The notes: generated by a model not told the origin, from the sequence alone. A stretch of DNA of 64,000 bases from Leucobacter insecticola (GCF_011382965.1 NZ_CP049934.1:744001-808000), one strand, 5' to 3'; counted from the stretch's first letter, positions 8,802-17,294 are shown. A program made the numbers and translations.

Positions 8802-9733
8802 CCCAGATCGCCATCGAAACCCGCGGGCTGACCCGCCGGTTTAAGGGCGCGACGGCGCTTGACGACGTCTCGCTGCAGATCCACACCAACACCATCACGG
8901 GTCTGCTCGGCCGCAACGGTGCCGGAAAGACCACGTTCATGTCGCTCGTCACGGCGCAGGATCAGCCAAGCTCCGGCACGGTGCACGTCGACGGCCAGGC
9001 GCCCTTTGAGCGCGCCGAGATCATCGAGCAGATGTGCTTCATCCGCGACAACCAGCGCTACCCCGACGACTACAAGCTGAAGCACGCGATCCGCGCCGCG
9101 CGCATTTTCTACCCGAACTGGGATCAGGCGGTGGCGGATCGGCTCATCGAGGCGTTCCGGATCCCGAGCAAACCGGTTGTGAAGAAGTTCTCGCGCGGGC
9201 AACTCTCGGCGCTCGGCATCGTGCTCGGCCTCGCCTCGCGCTCACCGATCACTTTCTTCGACGAGCCGTACCTCGGCCTCGACGCCACCGCACGCGCGAT
9301 TTTCTACGACGAACTGCTCCGCGACTACGCCGAGCACCCGCGCACCATCATCCTGTCAACGCACCTCATCGATGAGATGGATCGCCTGCTTGAGCGGGTC
9401 ATCATTCTCGAACAGGGGCGGGTGGTGCGCCACGACGAGGTCGACACCCTCCGTGGCGGCGCGTTCCAGGTAGCGGGCAAGGCCGCGGCGCTCGACGCGT
9501 TTGTGGCCGACCGCAGCGTGTTGTCCCGTCGCAGCGTTGGTGGGCTTGCGACCGCGGTGATCGGCGAGCCGGTGCAAGCTCAGGATCGCGCCGCCGCCGA
9601 GGCCGCCGGTCTCGACATCACGGCGGTGTCCCTGCAAGAACTTGTCGCCGCCTACGGGGTGGGCGATCCCGAATCTGAATCGACAGCAACCACGGCGTTG
9701 CGCGCGCCGCAGACCGAACGGAGCGCAGCATGA
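8798..9733 (+). CDS. ABC transporter ATP-binding protein (YtrB-like)
   Basis: A cytoplasmic ATPase of 311 residues. Walker A GRNGAGKT is at about residues 38-45, the signature appears as FSRGQLSALGI (a weak form with RGQ in place of GGQ, common in this group) and Walker B as ITFFDEPYLGLD. The C-terminal about 90 residues are a less conserved tail. It sits between a YtrA-type repressor and a membrane subunit, all overlapping by 4 bases, so this is a compact three-gene operon. By family, it should energise export or protection against envelope-active molecules. Confidence 0.9.
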   Translation: MTQIAIETRGLTRRFKGATALDDVSLQIHTNTITGLLGRNGAGKTTFMSLVTAQDQPSSGTVHVDGQAPFERAEIIEQMCFIRDNQRYPDDYKLKHAIRAARIFYPNWDQAVADRLIEAFRIPSKPVVKKFSRGQLSALGIVLGLASRSPITFFDEPYLGLDATARAIFYDELLRDYAEHPRTIILSTHLIDEMDRLLERVIILEQGRVVRHDEVDTLRGGAFQVAGKAAALDAFVADRSVLSRRSVGGLATAVIGEPVQAQDRAAAEAAGLDITAVSLQELVAAYGVGDPESESTATTALRAPQTERSAA

Positions 9734-10439
9734 ACCGCACACTCAAGGTGACCCGCCTGCATCTGAACAAAATTGGCCACTTCGCGGGGATCCCGCCGCA
9801 GATTCTTGGCATGGTGATGCTGGTGTCGATCGTGATCGCGCTCGCTTTCCAGCGCGCCGGAAGTGCGCCCGGCTCCTTCGATTACATTGACGGCGCGCGT
9901 TGGAACAGTGGCGTCGTCTGGTCGCTGCCGGGGTTCCTCATCTACTACGGCGTGCAGACCGTCGCCAGCACCTACCCCTTTGCGCTCGCGGTGGGTGTCA
10001 CCAGGCGCAGCTTTGTGCTGGGCACCATCGTTGCAAACGCGCTGCAGGCCGCGTACATCGCGATCTTGCTCGTGATTCTGCTCGGGATCGAACTCGCGAC
10101 CGGCCACTGGTTCATGTCGGTCTACGTGCTCGATGTCTACACACTGGGCTCGGGGAATCCGCTGGTGCTTGGAGCGACCGCGTTCCTCGGGGTCATGTTC
10201 TGCCTCACTGTCGGTGGGTTCTTTGCGGCAATCTGGGTGCGGTTTGGACCGAAGGGCCGACTGCGGTGGCGACGGGCGTCGCGCTGTTGCTCGCTGTGAC
10301 CCTGCTGATCCTCGCCCCAAATCTTGGCGAGATCGTTGCCGGGATCACCGGTACGGCCCTCGCGCTCGCCGCGGTCGTGGTGATCGCGATCGCCCTCGTC
10401 GCGACCTGGTTCGCGATGCGCCGCGCCTCGGTACGTTAG
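9730..10439 (+). pseudogene. ABC transporter membrane subunit, frame broken by an apparent missing base
   Basis: The frame from ATG 9730 encodes a polytopic membrane protein (segments near residues 22-40, 58-80, 95-120 and 140-165) and then runs into unrelated Arg-rich residues, stopping at 10299. From about 10257 the next frame continues the expected protein (GPTAVATGVALLLAVTLLIL...) with two more hydrophobic helices to a TAA... stop at 10439. Inserting one base in AAGGGCC (10251-10257), as in AAGGGCCC, joins both parts into a 236-residue protein. It overlaps the ATPase gene by 4 bases and is the permease of that system. A single missing C in a G/C run argues for a sequencing error rather than true loss. 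Confidence 0.75.
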
Positions 10440-10473
10440 GTCCGCTGGGCGCACGTCAGCCGCCGCCAACACG

Positions 10474-10545
10474 TCAGCCGGTACTCACACGTCAGCCGGT
10501 CAGAATCCGCGTATTCTGACCGGCTGAGCGGTGAGTACCGGCTGA
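10474..10545. terminator. long two-part palindrome between convergent genes
   Basis: Two 15-base arms on the left (10474-10488 and 10492-10506) pair perfectly with 10513-10527 and 10531-10545, separated by a 3-by-3 internal mismatch and a 6-base loop. The arms share the motif TCAGCCGGT. It lies between the ABC membrane subunit gene (+) and the YCII gene (-), so it probably acts as a bidirectional terminator. No T tract is present. Confidence 0.65.
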
Positions 10546-10563
10546 ATTGCTCAGACCAGGCGG

Positions 10564-10980
10564 CTACTTCTCCTCAGCCGCCGCGATCCACTCCTTTTCC
10601 TTCTGCACCCACTCGTTGTCTTGTGGGAAGTCTTCGACGCCGTGAATGCGACGCACCTCGAGCTTGGATCCCGGGCCAAGTGGGCACTTCCTCGCCCACT
10701 CCATTGCCTCTTCACGCGAGGTAACTTCGAGGATCCAGAACCCGTTGAACAGCGACTCGGTCGGCCCGTAAGCCCCCTCAACGATGGCCGGCGGATCCGC
10801 CGCGAAGTCCACCACGAAGCCTTCCTCGGGCTCGGTGAGCCCGTCACCGCCGGCCATCACCCCGGCGTTCACCATCTCTTCGTTGTAGCGCCCCATGGTG
10901 GCGATCATTTCTTCGAACGGGATCTCCCGTGAAGCGGCAATCGCCTCGTCGGTCGCCCGCATGATCAGCATGTATTTCAT
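10564..10980 (-). CDS. YCII-domain protein
   Basis: This 138-residue small cytoplasmic protein of the YCII/DGPF superfamily starts MKYMLIMRATDEA. Its length matches actinobacterial DGPF-type proteins, and the usual DG(P/F) motif appears as GGDGLTEPEEGFVVDF. The strand-helix-strand ferredoxin-like fold and the C-terminal EVRRIHGVEDF match the family. ATG 10980 is preceded by GGGGAG. Members are often linked to ECF sigma factors or to chlorohydrolase-like chemistry, but no catalytic role is proven for this subgroup. No sigma factor neighbour is seen here. Hairpins lie on both sides, so it is probably a single-gene unit. Confidence 0.85.
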   Translation of the reverse strand: MKYMLIMRATDEAIAASREIPFEEMIATMGRYNEEMVNAGVMAGGDGLTEPEEGFVVDFAADPPAIVEGAYGPTESLFNGFWILEVTSREEAMEWARKCPLGPGSKLEVRRIHGVEDFPQDNEWVQKEKEWIAAAEEK

Positions 10981-11064
10981 GGTGCACTCCCCGCTATCTC
11001 TGTTGTGTGCACAACAGAGTACGCCGTGATCCCACCCGCCACCAGACACCCGCACCCCGAAAAG

Positions 11065-11137
11065 CGCCGAGGTTGCATCTCACTGCCGAGAGTGCAGTTA
11101 GGAACTGCAACTTCGATGGTGAGATGCAACCTCGGCG
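11065..11137. terminator. long nested palindrome downstream of the symporter gene
   Basis: The outer arms are 19 bp and perfect (11065-11083 with 11119-11137). Inside them is a second hairpin, TGCAGTT agg AACTGCA (11093-11109). It lies just after the stop of the symporter gene (-) and upstream of the YCII gene, so it probably ends symporter transcription. Confidence 0.65.
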
Positions 11138-11155
11138 AACTGGGTGGTTGAGCCC

Positions 11156-12562
11156 CTACTGGCTAACGAGCTTGGTGGGGGACCCGGGCGCACCCGGCTC
11201 GGCATCGCTGTTGTCGAAGGCGAGCCCTTGACGGGGTGCGTTGTAACGGTCGAGGTCGAGGATCCCCTCACGCCTCGCCACGATCGTTGGCACCAGGGCC
11301 TGGCCTGCGACATTGAGTGCGGTGCGGCCCATGTCGATAATGGGATCGACCGCGAGCAGCAGGCCCACGCCCTCGAGCGGTAGCCCGAGCGTCGACAGGG
11401 TCAGCGTCAGCATCACGGTCGCACCGGTCGTGCCGGCGGTAGCCGCCGATCCCACCACAGACACCAGCACAATCAACAGATACTGCACAAGCGTCAGCTC
11501 GATTCCGAAGAACTGCGCGATGAAGATCGCGGCCACCGCAGGGTAGACGGCGGCGCAACCGTCCATCTTGGTCGTCGCGCCGAGCGGCACCGCAAACGAG
11601 GCGTAGGCGCGGGGCACGCCGAGATTGCGTTCGGTGACACGCTCGGTGAGGGGCAGGGTGCCGATCGAGGAACGGCTGACGAAACCGAGCTGCACCGCAG
11701 GCCACACCCCGGAAAAATACTGGCGAACTGACAGCCCATGCGCGCGCACCAACACCGGGTACACCACGAACATTACAATCGCGAGGCCGATGTAGAGCAC
11801 CGCGACGAACCAGGTGAGCGACCCCATCTTGTTCCAGCCGTATTCGGCGACGGCGTTGCCGATGAGGCCGAGGGTGCCGATGGGGGCGATGCGGATGATC
11901 CACCACAGCACCTTCTGGATGATGGCGAGCGCCGACTCGGTCAAGCGAATAAACGGTTCCGCCTTCTCGCCGATCTTCAGCGCGGCGATCCCGATCGCAA
12001 CCGACACGACGATGACCTGGAGTACGTTGAACCCCGGGGTTGCCGAGACTGATCCGGTGTCAGCATTGAAGGATGCATTCACGCTCAGCCCGAGGAAGTT
12101 CGAAGGCACGAGGCCGATCAGGAAGTTCCACCAGGTACCCACGGCGTAGGGATCCCCGGGCTGCAAGGCAGAGTCCCCGGCCGCTGATGCGCCCGGCCGC
12201 AGGGTGACGCCGAGCAGGATCCCGATCGTCACGGCGATGAGGGCGGTGATCCCGAACCACAAGAGCGTTTGGCCCGCGAGCCTGGCCGCGTTGGTGACCT
12301 TCCGCAACCCGACGATGCTCGATACGATCGCGGTGAAGATCAGCGGTACGACCGCGGCGCGCAGCAGTGAGACGTAGCTGCTGCCGATCGTGGACAGTGT
12401 GGCGGTGAGGCCATTCGGGTTGTCCTCTGTGTCGGTGCCAATGGAGAGGGCGAGCGCGCCGAGTGCGAGGCCGAGGATGAGGGCAGCGAGGATCTGCCAA
12501 CCAAACGAGGTCATCCATTTGGGGAGGCGGCGCTTGGGCTCCGTCGCGGGGGTGGTCGACAC
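11156..12562 (-). CDS. dicarboxylate/amino acid:cation symporter (DAACS, SLC1-like)
   Basis: This 468-residue secondary transporter takes up acidic amino acids or C4-dicarboxylates with Na+ or H+. It has multiple hydrophobic helices, a Ser-rich re-entrant region (VSRSSIGTLPLTERV), the family signature around VPLGATTKMDGCAAVYP (normally GATxNMDG) and an Asp-rich final helix (LLAVDPIIDMGRTALNVAGQ). GTG 12562 is chosen because AAGGA lies 6 bases upstream and family members begin near here; an upstream in-frame extension to 12643 is not supported. A palindrome at 11065-11137 terminates it. Exact substrate is not certain. Confidence 0.9.
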   Translation of the reverse strand: MSTTPATEPKRRLPKWMTSFGWQILAALILGLALGALALSIGTDTEDNPNGLTATLSTIGSSYVSLLRAAVVPLIFTAIVSSIVGLRKVTNAARLAGQTLLWFGITALIAVTIGILLGVTLRPGASAAGDSALQPGDPYAVGTWWNFLIGLVPSNFLGLSVNASFNADTGSVSATPGFNVLQVIVVSVAIGIAALKIGEKAEPFIRLTESALAIIQKVLWWIIRIAPIGTLGLIGNAVAEYGWNKMGSLTWFVAVLYIGLAIVMFVVYPVLVRAHGLSVRQYFSGVWPAVQLGFVSRSSIGTLPLTERVTERNLGVPRAYASFAVPLGATTKMDGCAAVYPAVAAIFIAQFFGIELTLVQYLLIVLVSVVGSAATAGTTGATVMLTLTLSTLGLPLEGVGLLLAVDPIIDMGRTALNVAGQALVPTIVARREGILDLDRYNAPRQGLAFDNSDAEPGAPGSPTKLVSQ

Positions 12563-12744
12563 GGTGGTCCTTTCGGATAAGGGAATACGGGTGCCCGGAT
12601 GGGGGCGCGGCTCGGAACTCCAGGCCGGTGACGAGCATAGCAAGTATTCGTGTAGCTTATGTCACATATTACAAAAGACGCGTAGTTGGCTCGGGATCGC
12701 GGCCGCACGCCCCGCGTCCGGTGGGAGCCGGGTAGGGTGGAGGC

Positions 12745-13233
12745 ATGGCTGATTCTTCATTTGACGTAGTGAGCAAGGTCGACTCGATGGAGGTCGAGAA
12801 CGCCGTGAACCAGGCGCGCAAAGAGGTCGAGCAGCGCTACGACTTCAAGGGCGTGGGCGCCGATGTGTCGCTGAGCGGCGAGACCATCATGATCAAGGCG
12901 AACACTGAAGAGCGCGCGAACGCGGTGCTTGACGTGCTGCAGTCCAAGATCATCAAGCGCGGCATGTCGATCAAAGTGCTCGACACCGGCGAGCCCTACC
13001 CGAGCGGTAAGGAATACCGTATCGAGTCGAAGCTCAAAGAGGGCATCGACCAGGCCACCGCGAAGAAGCTCAACAAGATGATCCGCGACGAGGGCCCGAA
13101 GGGCGTCAAGAGCCAGATCCAGGGCGACGAGCTGCGCGTCAGCTCAAAGAGCCGCGACGACCTGCAGGCGACGATGGCGCTGCTCAAGACTGCCGACATC
13201 GACGTCGCGCTGCAGTTCGTGAACTACCGCTAA
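12745..13233 (+). CDS. YajQ-family nucleotide-binding protein
   Basis: This 162-residue cytoplasmic protein belongs to the UPF0234/YajQ family. The N-terminus [18 protein letters not shown], the central RYDFKG and the C-terminal [16 protein letters not shown] and LQFVNYR motifs match along the full length. Homologues bind cyclic di-GMP or RNA/nucleotides and modulate transcription; the ligand in actinomycetes is unproven. It is followed after 34 bases by the DUF3151 gene. No odd features. Confidence 0.93.
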   Translation: MADSSFDVVSKVDSMEVENAVNQARKEVEQRYDFKGVGADVSLSGETIMIKANTEERANAVLDVLQSKIIKRGMSIKVLDTGEPYPSGKEYRIESKLKEGIDQATAKKLNKMIRDEGPKGVKSQIQGDELRVSSKSRDDLQATMALLKTADIDVALQFVNYR

Positions 13234-13267
13234 CGGTGCTCCGCGCAGCTGTGCATAGACTGTCTCC

Positions 13268-13695
13268 ATGATTGGTGAGAATCTTCTTGGACCCGAACCC
13301 ACACTGCTTGCTGCGGATCCCGAGGTAGAGGCGGCGCTCGCCGCTTTCGTGCCTGCGACTCAGGTGGTTCGGGATCACCCCGAGTCACCGCTCGCCTGGG
13401 CAGTGCTTGCTGACGAGGCCGACGCCGCCGGCCGCGAGATCGAGGCATACGCGTTTGCGCGCGTGGGATATCACCGCGGGCTGGATCGGCTACGGAAGTC
13501 GGGTTGGCGCGGGCAGGACCTGTGCCCTGGTCGCACGAGCCGAATCGCGGTGTGCTGCGGGCGCTGTTTGCGTTGCGCAGGGCCGCGGGCAAGATCGGGG
13601 AGACGAGCGAGGTCGAGCGGCTGACGGAGTTCTTGAACGGCGCGGATCCCGCAGCGATTGAGCAGATTGAGCAGATCGAGGCAGGATCTCGCTAG
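13268..13695 (+). pseudogene. DUF3151 protein, frame broken by an apparent missing base
   Basis: The N-terminal frame (MIGENLLGPEPTLL..., AWAVLADEADAAG, AYAFARVGYHRGLDRLRKSGWRG) and a second frame (GPVPWSHEPNRGVLRALFAL, ending EQIEAGSR) together make a standard DUF3151 protein, an actinobacterial family of unknown function about 140 residues long. The join falls in the G run at 13511-13513: adding one G restores GWRGAGPVPWSHEPNRG. Read literally, the first frame stops at 13624 in nonsense. I consider this a sequencing error. The gene lies between yajQ and purA, a common neighbourhood for it. Confidence 0.75.
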
Positions 13696-13711
13696 CAGTT
13701 CCCCAAAGTAG

Positions 13712-13776
13712 CGACGAGAAAGCACTATTGCGACGAGAAGCCCCTCCCCGTGCGCCGGTGGAGTGCTTTCTCGTCG
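13712..13776. terminator. palindrome after the DUF3151 gene
   Basis: A 15-bp perfect stem (13712-13726 with 13762-13776) has a 35-base loop. Shorter copies of the same arm motif (CGACGAGAA at 13731, GCTTTCTCG at 13783) flank it, giving alternative foldings. It lies between the DUF3151 and purA genes, where it could end transcription. Confidence 0.55.
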
Positions 13777-13880
13777 AATCAATGCTTTCTCGACCGGCAT
13801 CGCTGGGGCCTGCGCGATCCGTGTCGGCGGTGCTCGCTAGACTAGGGCGGTAACTGCCACCGTCAAAGGAAGGGGCTGAA

Positions 13881-15166
13881 ATGCCCGCAGTGCTCATCAC
13901 CGGTGCCCAGTGGGGCGATGAGGGTAAGGGTCGAGCGACCGATCTGCTCGGAAGTCGCGTCGACTACGTCGTCAAATTCAACGGCGGAAATAATGCTGGT
14001 CACACCGTAGTGGTCGGCGAAGAGAAGTACGCGCTTCACCTGCTGCCCTCCGGGATCCTGACCCCGGGTGTCACGCCCGTCATCTCGAACGGCGTAGTGA
14101 TCGACCTTGAAGTCCTGAAGGGAGAGCTTGACGCGCTCAGCGGCCGCGGTGTCGACGTCTCCCGGCTCAAGGTCAGCGCGAACGCGCACGTCATCACCGC
14201 CTACCACCGCACCCTCGACAAGGTCACCGAGCGCTTCCTCGGCAAGCGCCAGATCGGCACGACGGGTCGTGGCATTGGCCCGGCCTACGCCGACAAGATC
14301 AACCGCGTCGGGATCCGGATCCAAGACATCTTCGACGAGGGGATTCTGCGCCAGAAGGTCGAGGCCGCGCTCGACTTCAAGAACCAGGTGCTCGTCAAGA
14401 TCTACAACCGCCGCGCGATTTCCGCTGACGAGATCGTCGATGATCTGCTCTCCTACCGCGAGATGCTCGAGCCGATGGTGTGCGACACGGGTCTATTGCT
14501 GCACGAGGCCATGCAGACCGACAAAACGATCCTCTTCGAAGCCGGACAGGCGACCATGCTCGATATTGACCACGGAACGTACCCCTTCGTCACCTCCTCG
14601 AACGCGACCGCTGGCGGTGCCAGCACGGGTTCGGGCTGCCTCCTGCACAGCTCGATCGCGTCATTTCCGTCATCAAGGCGTACACGACGCGCGTCGGCGC
14701 TGGCCCCTTCCCGACGGAGCTTTTCGACGAATCAGGTGACTACCTTCGCACGCAAGGCTTCGAGTTCGGCACCACCACCGGGCGGCCACGCCGCTGCGGT
14801 TGGTATGACGCCCCGATGGCGCGGTACTCGGCGCGCATCAACGGTGTCACCGACTTCGTGCTGACCAAACTTGACGTGCTCTCCGGCCTCGACACGATTC
14901 CGGTCTGTGTCGCCTACGACGTCAACGGTGTGCGTCACGACGAGATGCCCGTCAACCAGAGCGACTACCACCACGCGAAGCCGATTTACGAGGAGTTCCC
15001 GGGCTGGTCCGAGGACATCTCGGGCGCGCGCAACTTCGAGGATCTGCCGCAGAACGCGCAAGATTACATTCTTGCGCTCGAAGCGATGAGCGGATCGCGG
15101 ATCTCTGCCATCGGTGTTGGCCCCGAGCGGGAACAGGTCGTGGTTCGCCATGATCTGCTCGGATAA
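13881..15166 (+). pseudogene. purA: adenylosuccinate synthetase, frame broken by an apparent missing base
   Basis: PurA joins IMP and aspartate with GTP, the first committed step to AMP. The N-terminal part has the P-loop [17 protein letters not shown] (second Lys of GKGK replaced by Arg), NNAGHTVVV with the catalytic His, and [11 protein letters not shown]. At 14634-14637 (TCGGGCTG) the frame shifts: the original frame becomes nonsense and stops at 14864, while the next frame continues with [41 protein letters not shown] and [12 protein letters not shown] to the stop at 15166. Adding one base gives a full-length protein of about 428 residues. Since purA is normally essential for growth without purines, a sequencing error is the likely cause. 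Chorismate mutase follows after 9 bases. Confidence 0.88.
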
Positions 15167-15175
15167 GGCCGCGCA

Positions 15176-15481
15176 GTGACTGCCGCGCAGGATCCGCAGC
15201 AGCGGCTTGAGCGCCTGCGCTCGAGCATCGACAACATTGATGCCGCGCTTGTCCACATGCTTGCCGAGCGGTTCCGCTGCACCCAAGAGGTCGGGGAGCT
15301 GAAGGCCGAGAACGCGATGCCTGCGTCGGATCCGGATCGCGAGGCGCGTCAGACTGCCAGGCTGAAGAGCCTCGCGGAAGACGCGCACCTCGATCCCGAG
15401 TTCGCCGAAAAGTGGTTTAACTTTGTGGTCGCCGAGGTGATCCAGCACCACAACCACATCGCCGACCGGGCCCGCGACTAG
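15176..15481 (+). CDS. chorismate mutase (AroQ class)
   Basis: Converts chorismate to prephenate for phenylalanine and tyrosine synthesis. The 101-residue protein is the all-helical AroQ fold: LERLRSSIDNIDAALVHMLAERFRCTQEVGELKAENAMP, with the active-site Arg and Lys in the first helix and loop, and a second helix pair to the end. The start is GTG 15176, 10 bases after purA. The last 17 codons are duplicated 726 bases downstream (16207-16259), so an insertion has separated this gene from its former 3' flank while keeping a complete 3' end here. The stop TAG lies directly before a MITE-like element. Confidence 0.88.
   Translation: MTAAQDPQQRLERLRSSIDNIDAALVHMLAERFRCTQEVGELKAENAMPASDPDREARQTARLKSLAEDAHLDPEFAEKWFNFVVAEVIQHHNHIADRARD
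15428..15480 (+). repeat. 53-bp direct repeat, left copy (3' end of the chorismate mutase gene)
   Basis: Identical over 53 bases to 16207-16259. This copy is the functional 3' end of the gene up to the first two bases of its stop codon. The pattern resembles the att-site duplication made when an integrative element inserts at a gene's 3' end. Confidence 0.95.
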
Positions 15482-15482
15482 C

Positions 15483-15650
15483 ACTAGTGTCCTGTGTCGC
15501 AAATTCGCTTCACATATCCCGGCACTCCCGCGGCGCATCGCGTCGTTGTCGTCACTCGACGATGCAACGGCATCGCCTCACTCCTCCGCCTCGCGCTGCA
15601 TCCACCGGAGCACCGGGATCTGCAAGGCAACTTGCGACACAGGACACTAG
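15483..15650 (+). mobile_element. MITE-like element, copy A
   Basis: A 168-base non-coding element has imperfect terminal inverted repeats of about 50 bases: both ends read ACTAGTGTCCTGTGTCGCAA from the outside and continue with weaker symmetry (CGGCACTCC against CGGTGCTCC). A second copy in the opposite orientation lies at 24048-24216 with only scattered differences. It encodes nothing plausible. It is presumably moved in trans by a transposase recognising the CTAGTGTCC ends; the family cannot be named from sequence alone. It abuts the stop codon of the chorismate mutase gene and precedes the antitoxin gene. Confidence 0.85.
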
Positions 15651-15682
15651 CAGTCGCGGATATTTCCGTATACGATAATGCC

Positions 15683-15951
15683 ATGAGTGAACATCTCCTA
15701 CGCGGGAAGCTCGTCACCGATGAGCAGATTCAGGCGTGGGCCGATGAGGCCGAGGCGGGTTACGACCTTTCGAAATTGCCAAAGCCCCGTCGGGGACGGC
15801 CCCCGGTTGGTGAAGGCCCCGGTGTAGTGGTGCCCGTCCGCTTTGATGAGGCCACTATTGCCGCGCTGACAGCGCGTGCGCGGGCTGAGGGATCACGACG
15901 CGTTCAGAGGCCATCCGGGCAGCGGTACGCGAGTGGACGAATGTCGCCTGA
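15683..15951 (+). pseudogene. ribbon-helix-helix antitoxin, frame broken by an apparent missing base
   Basis: The N-terminal half MSEHLLRGKLVTDEQIQAW, then KLPKPRRGRPPVGEGPG and VPVRFDEATIAALTARA, is typical of CopG/RHH antitoxins that accompany small toxins. After AEG the frame changes at the G run 15889-15891; adding one G gives ITTRSEAIRAAVREWTNVA and a TGA at 15949-15951, an ideal RHH C-terminus (about 89 residues). The stop then overlaps the toxin start by 11 bases (ATG at 15941), the usual coupling in type II modules. The start is close behind a TATACGATAAT-like -10 box, so the transcript may be leaderless. I treat the frameshift as a probable sequencing error. Confidence 0.75.
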
Positions 15952-16198
15952 GCTACACCCATCTGCTCGAAAGCACTACCGACGTGACCGACTTGACGAC
16001 GAAGCTGTGCGGTACGCAGCAACTCACATTTTCAACTCGCGGCCGCTCGATGATGAAGACGATCCACGCCGCTGGCTCATGGTCGGGAGTGATCCTGCCG
16101 GACGACTCCTGGAACTGGTCATGCTCATCTTTGATGATGGCTACGAAATTATCATTCACGCAATGAAAGCCCGTCCCCAATTCATTGAGGAGCTCTGA
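15941..16198 (+). CDS. putative toxin of a type II toxin-antitoxin pair
   Basis: This 85-residue protein starts MSPELHPSARKHYRRDRLDDEAV and ends IIIHAMKARPQFIEEL. The layout (N-terminal helix with ARKH, central strands DDPRRWLMVGSDPAGRLLELVML, C-terminal HAMKARPQF) resembles small RelE/BrnT-like RNases encoded beside RHH antitoxins. I cannot assign the exact family. His and Arg in ARKH and HAMKAR are candidate catalytic residues by analogy. The ATG overlaps the end of the corrected antitoxin frame. The pair lies between the MITE-like element and the right 53-bp repeat, which marks it as an inserted cassette. Confidence 0.72.
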   Translation: MSPELHPSARKHYRRDRLDDEAVRYAATHIFNSRPLDDEDDPRRWLMVGSDPAGRLLELVMLIFDDGYEIIIHAMKARPQFIEEL

Positions 16199-16206
16199 CT
16201 GATCGC

Positions 16207-16259
16207 GTCGCCGAGGTGATCCAGCACCACAACCACATCGCCGACCGGGCCCGCGACTA
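16207..16259 (+). repeat. 53-bp direct repeat, right copy
   Basis: This is an exact copy of 15428-15480, the 3' end of the chorismate mutase gene, now without the rest of that gene. It is followed by AACGGCGC, presumably the ancestral downstream sequence. It starts 8 bases after the toxin stop. Confidence 0.95.
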
Positions 16260-16280
16260 ACGGCGCATTGCCGGCTCCAA

Positions 16281-16313
16281 CCGCCGGTTGAGCGAACGGA
16301 GTGAGTCGAAACC
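16281..16313 (+). repeat. REP-like repeat
   Basis: The pattern CCGCCGGTTGAGCGAA... GTGAGTCGAAACC is an imperfect hairpin. Related copies occur at 26845-26910 and inside ribD (29561-29632), with split halves near 31417-31510. These look like repetitive extragenic palindromes of this genome. Confidence 0.6.
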
Positions 16314-16355
16314 AAGGGAGACGTTCACCTTGATTTCGACTTGCCTACGGCTCGT

Positions 16356-17294
16356 TCAATCGGCGGATACGAGCTCCTGCCAAGAACGGGCCACGCGGAT
16401 CGCGGTGAGCACCCGCGTTCGTAGGGCGTTGCCGCGTTCGGTGAAACCGCGCTGCAGCTGGGTGTACTCGCGCTTGCCCTCGGGTGTTTCGATCGGGATC
16501 GCGGCAAGCCCGAGCGAAGACACATCGTAGGGCGAGGCCTGCATGTCGACCACACGAATATCGCGCGCGAGCTCGAAAGCGTCGAGCAGCAGTTCGCCCG
16601 GGATGATCGGGCCGAGCTTTGCCGCCCACTTGTAGACGTCCATGCCGGCGTGCAGGCAGCCCGCCTGCTCCAGCTCCGGCTGCGTCTCGCGCGTCGGCTG
16701 CACCGTGTTCAGCGGCGCCGCCTCGGGGGTGAAGAACCGGAACGCGTCGAAGTGGGTACACGCGATCGGATGTTCCTCCACCACCAGGTCGGTCGCCTCG
16801 TGGCCAATGCGCAGCGGCAGCGCGGCGTGGCGGATCTGCTCGGGGGTCATGCGGTAGACCATCGCCCACTCGTGCAGGCCGAAGCAGCCGTAGCGTGGGG
16901 TGCGTTCGAGGGTCGCAGTGAGGAGTTGCTCCACATAGTCGACGGTGGCGCCGCGCGTGGCGAAGAACTCGGTGAGGTCAACAACAGAGCCTGAAGCCTC
17001 GGATCCCGGCGCGATAGATGCCGCAGCGGTGCTGGTGTAGTGCCGCCAGGATCCGCGATCCGCGTCTTCAAGAAACACCCCGGCACCGGGGTGCCAACGT
17101 CGCAGCTCCCGCGGTTTCACGGAGTAGTAGGTCCACAGGAAGTCTTCGACCGGATGCTTCTCACCGCGCTGGCTTCGCTCGCGGTGTGCGAGGGAGAGCG
17201 CGTCGGCGCGTTGCTCGTGTGCTGCCGCGAGTGGTTGCCACTGTGCGGCGGGGATCCTGCGCACCGTGGAGGTCGAAATGCTGCTGGCGGTCAC
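16356..17294 (-). CDS. conserved actinobacterial protein, often labelled 3-methyladenine DNA glycosylase
   Basis: About 312 residues from GTG 17294. The conserved stretches HPVEDFLWTYYSVKPRELRRWHPGAGV, YGCFGLHEWAMVYR and HFDAFRFFTPEAAPLNTVQPTRE recur in an actinobacterial family that databases often call 3-methyladenine DNA glycosylase. I see no HhH-GPD or AAG motif that would prove that activity, so the name should be treated with caution. Several His, Tyr and Asp residues are strongly placed and suggest an enzyme. A GTG at 17372 allows 26 more N-terminal residues; it starts 6 bases after the S4-domain gene and would couple the two. I prefer the shorter form because conservation seems to begin near RRIPAAQW. 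Confidence 0.75.
   Translation of the reverse strand: MTASSISTSTVRRIPAAQWQPLAAAHEQRADALSLAHRERSQRGEKHPVEDFLWTYYSVKPRELRRWHPGAGVFLEDADRGSWRHYTSTAAASIAPGSEASGSVVDLTEFFATRGATVDYVEQLLTATLERTPRYGCFGLHEWAMVYRMTPEQIRHAALPLRIGHEATDLVVEEHPIACTHFDAFRFFTPEAAPLNTVQPTRETQPELEQAGCLHAGMDVYKWAAKLGPIIPGELLLDAFELARDIRVVDMQASPYDVSSLGLAAIPIETPEGKREYTQLQRGFTERGNALRTRVLTAIRVARSWQELVSAD

Noticed and set aside
14634..14637. Programmed ribosomal frameshift in purA
   Set aside because: No slippery heptamer or downstream stimulator; purA is not known to be recoded, and the same defect recurs in unrelated genes.
14732..15538. Open frame of 268 codons antisense to the end of purA and chorismate mutase
   Set aside because: It runs across two convincing genes on the plus strand and into the MITE-like element; no domain seen.
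15483..15650. CRISPR or integron attC site
   Set aside because: There is no periodic repeat-spacer pattern, and the element has terminal inverted repeats of a transposable element rather than attC core sites; no cas or integrase genes are present.
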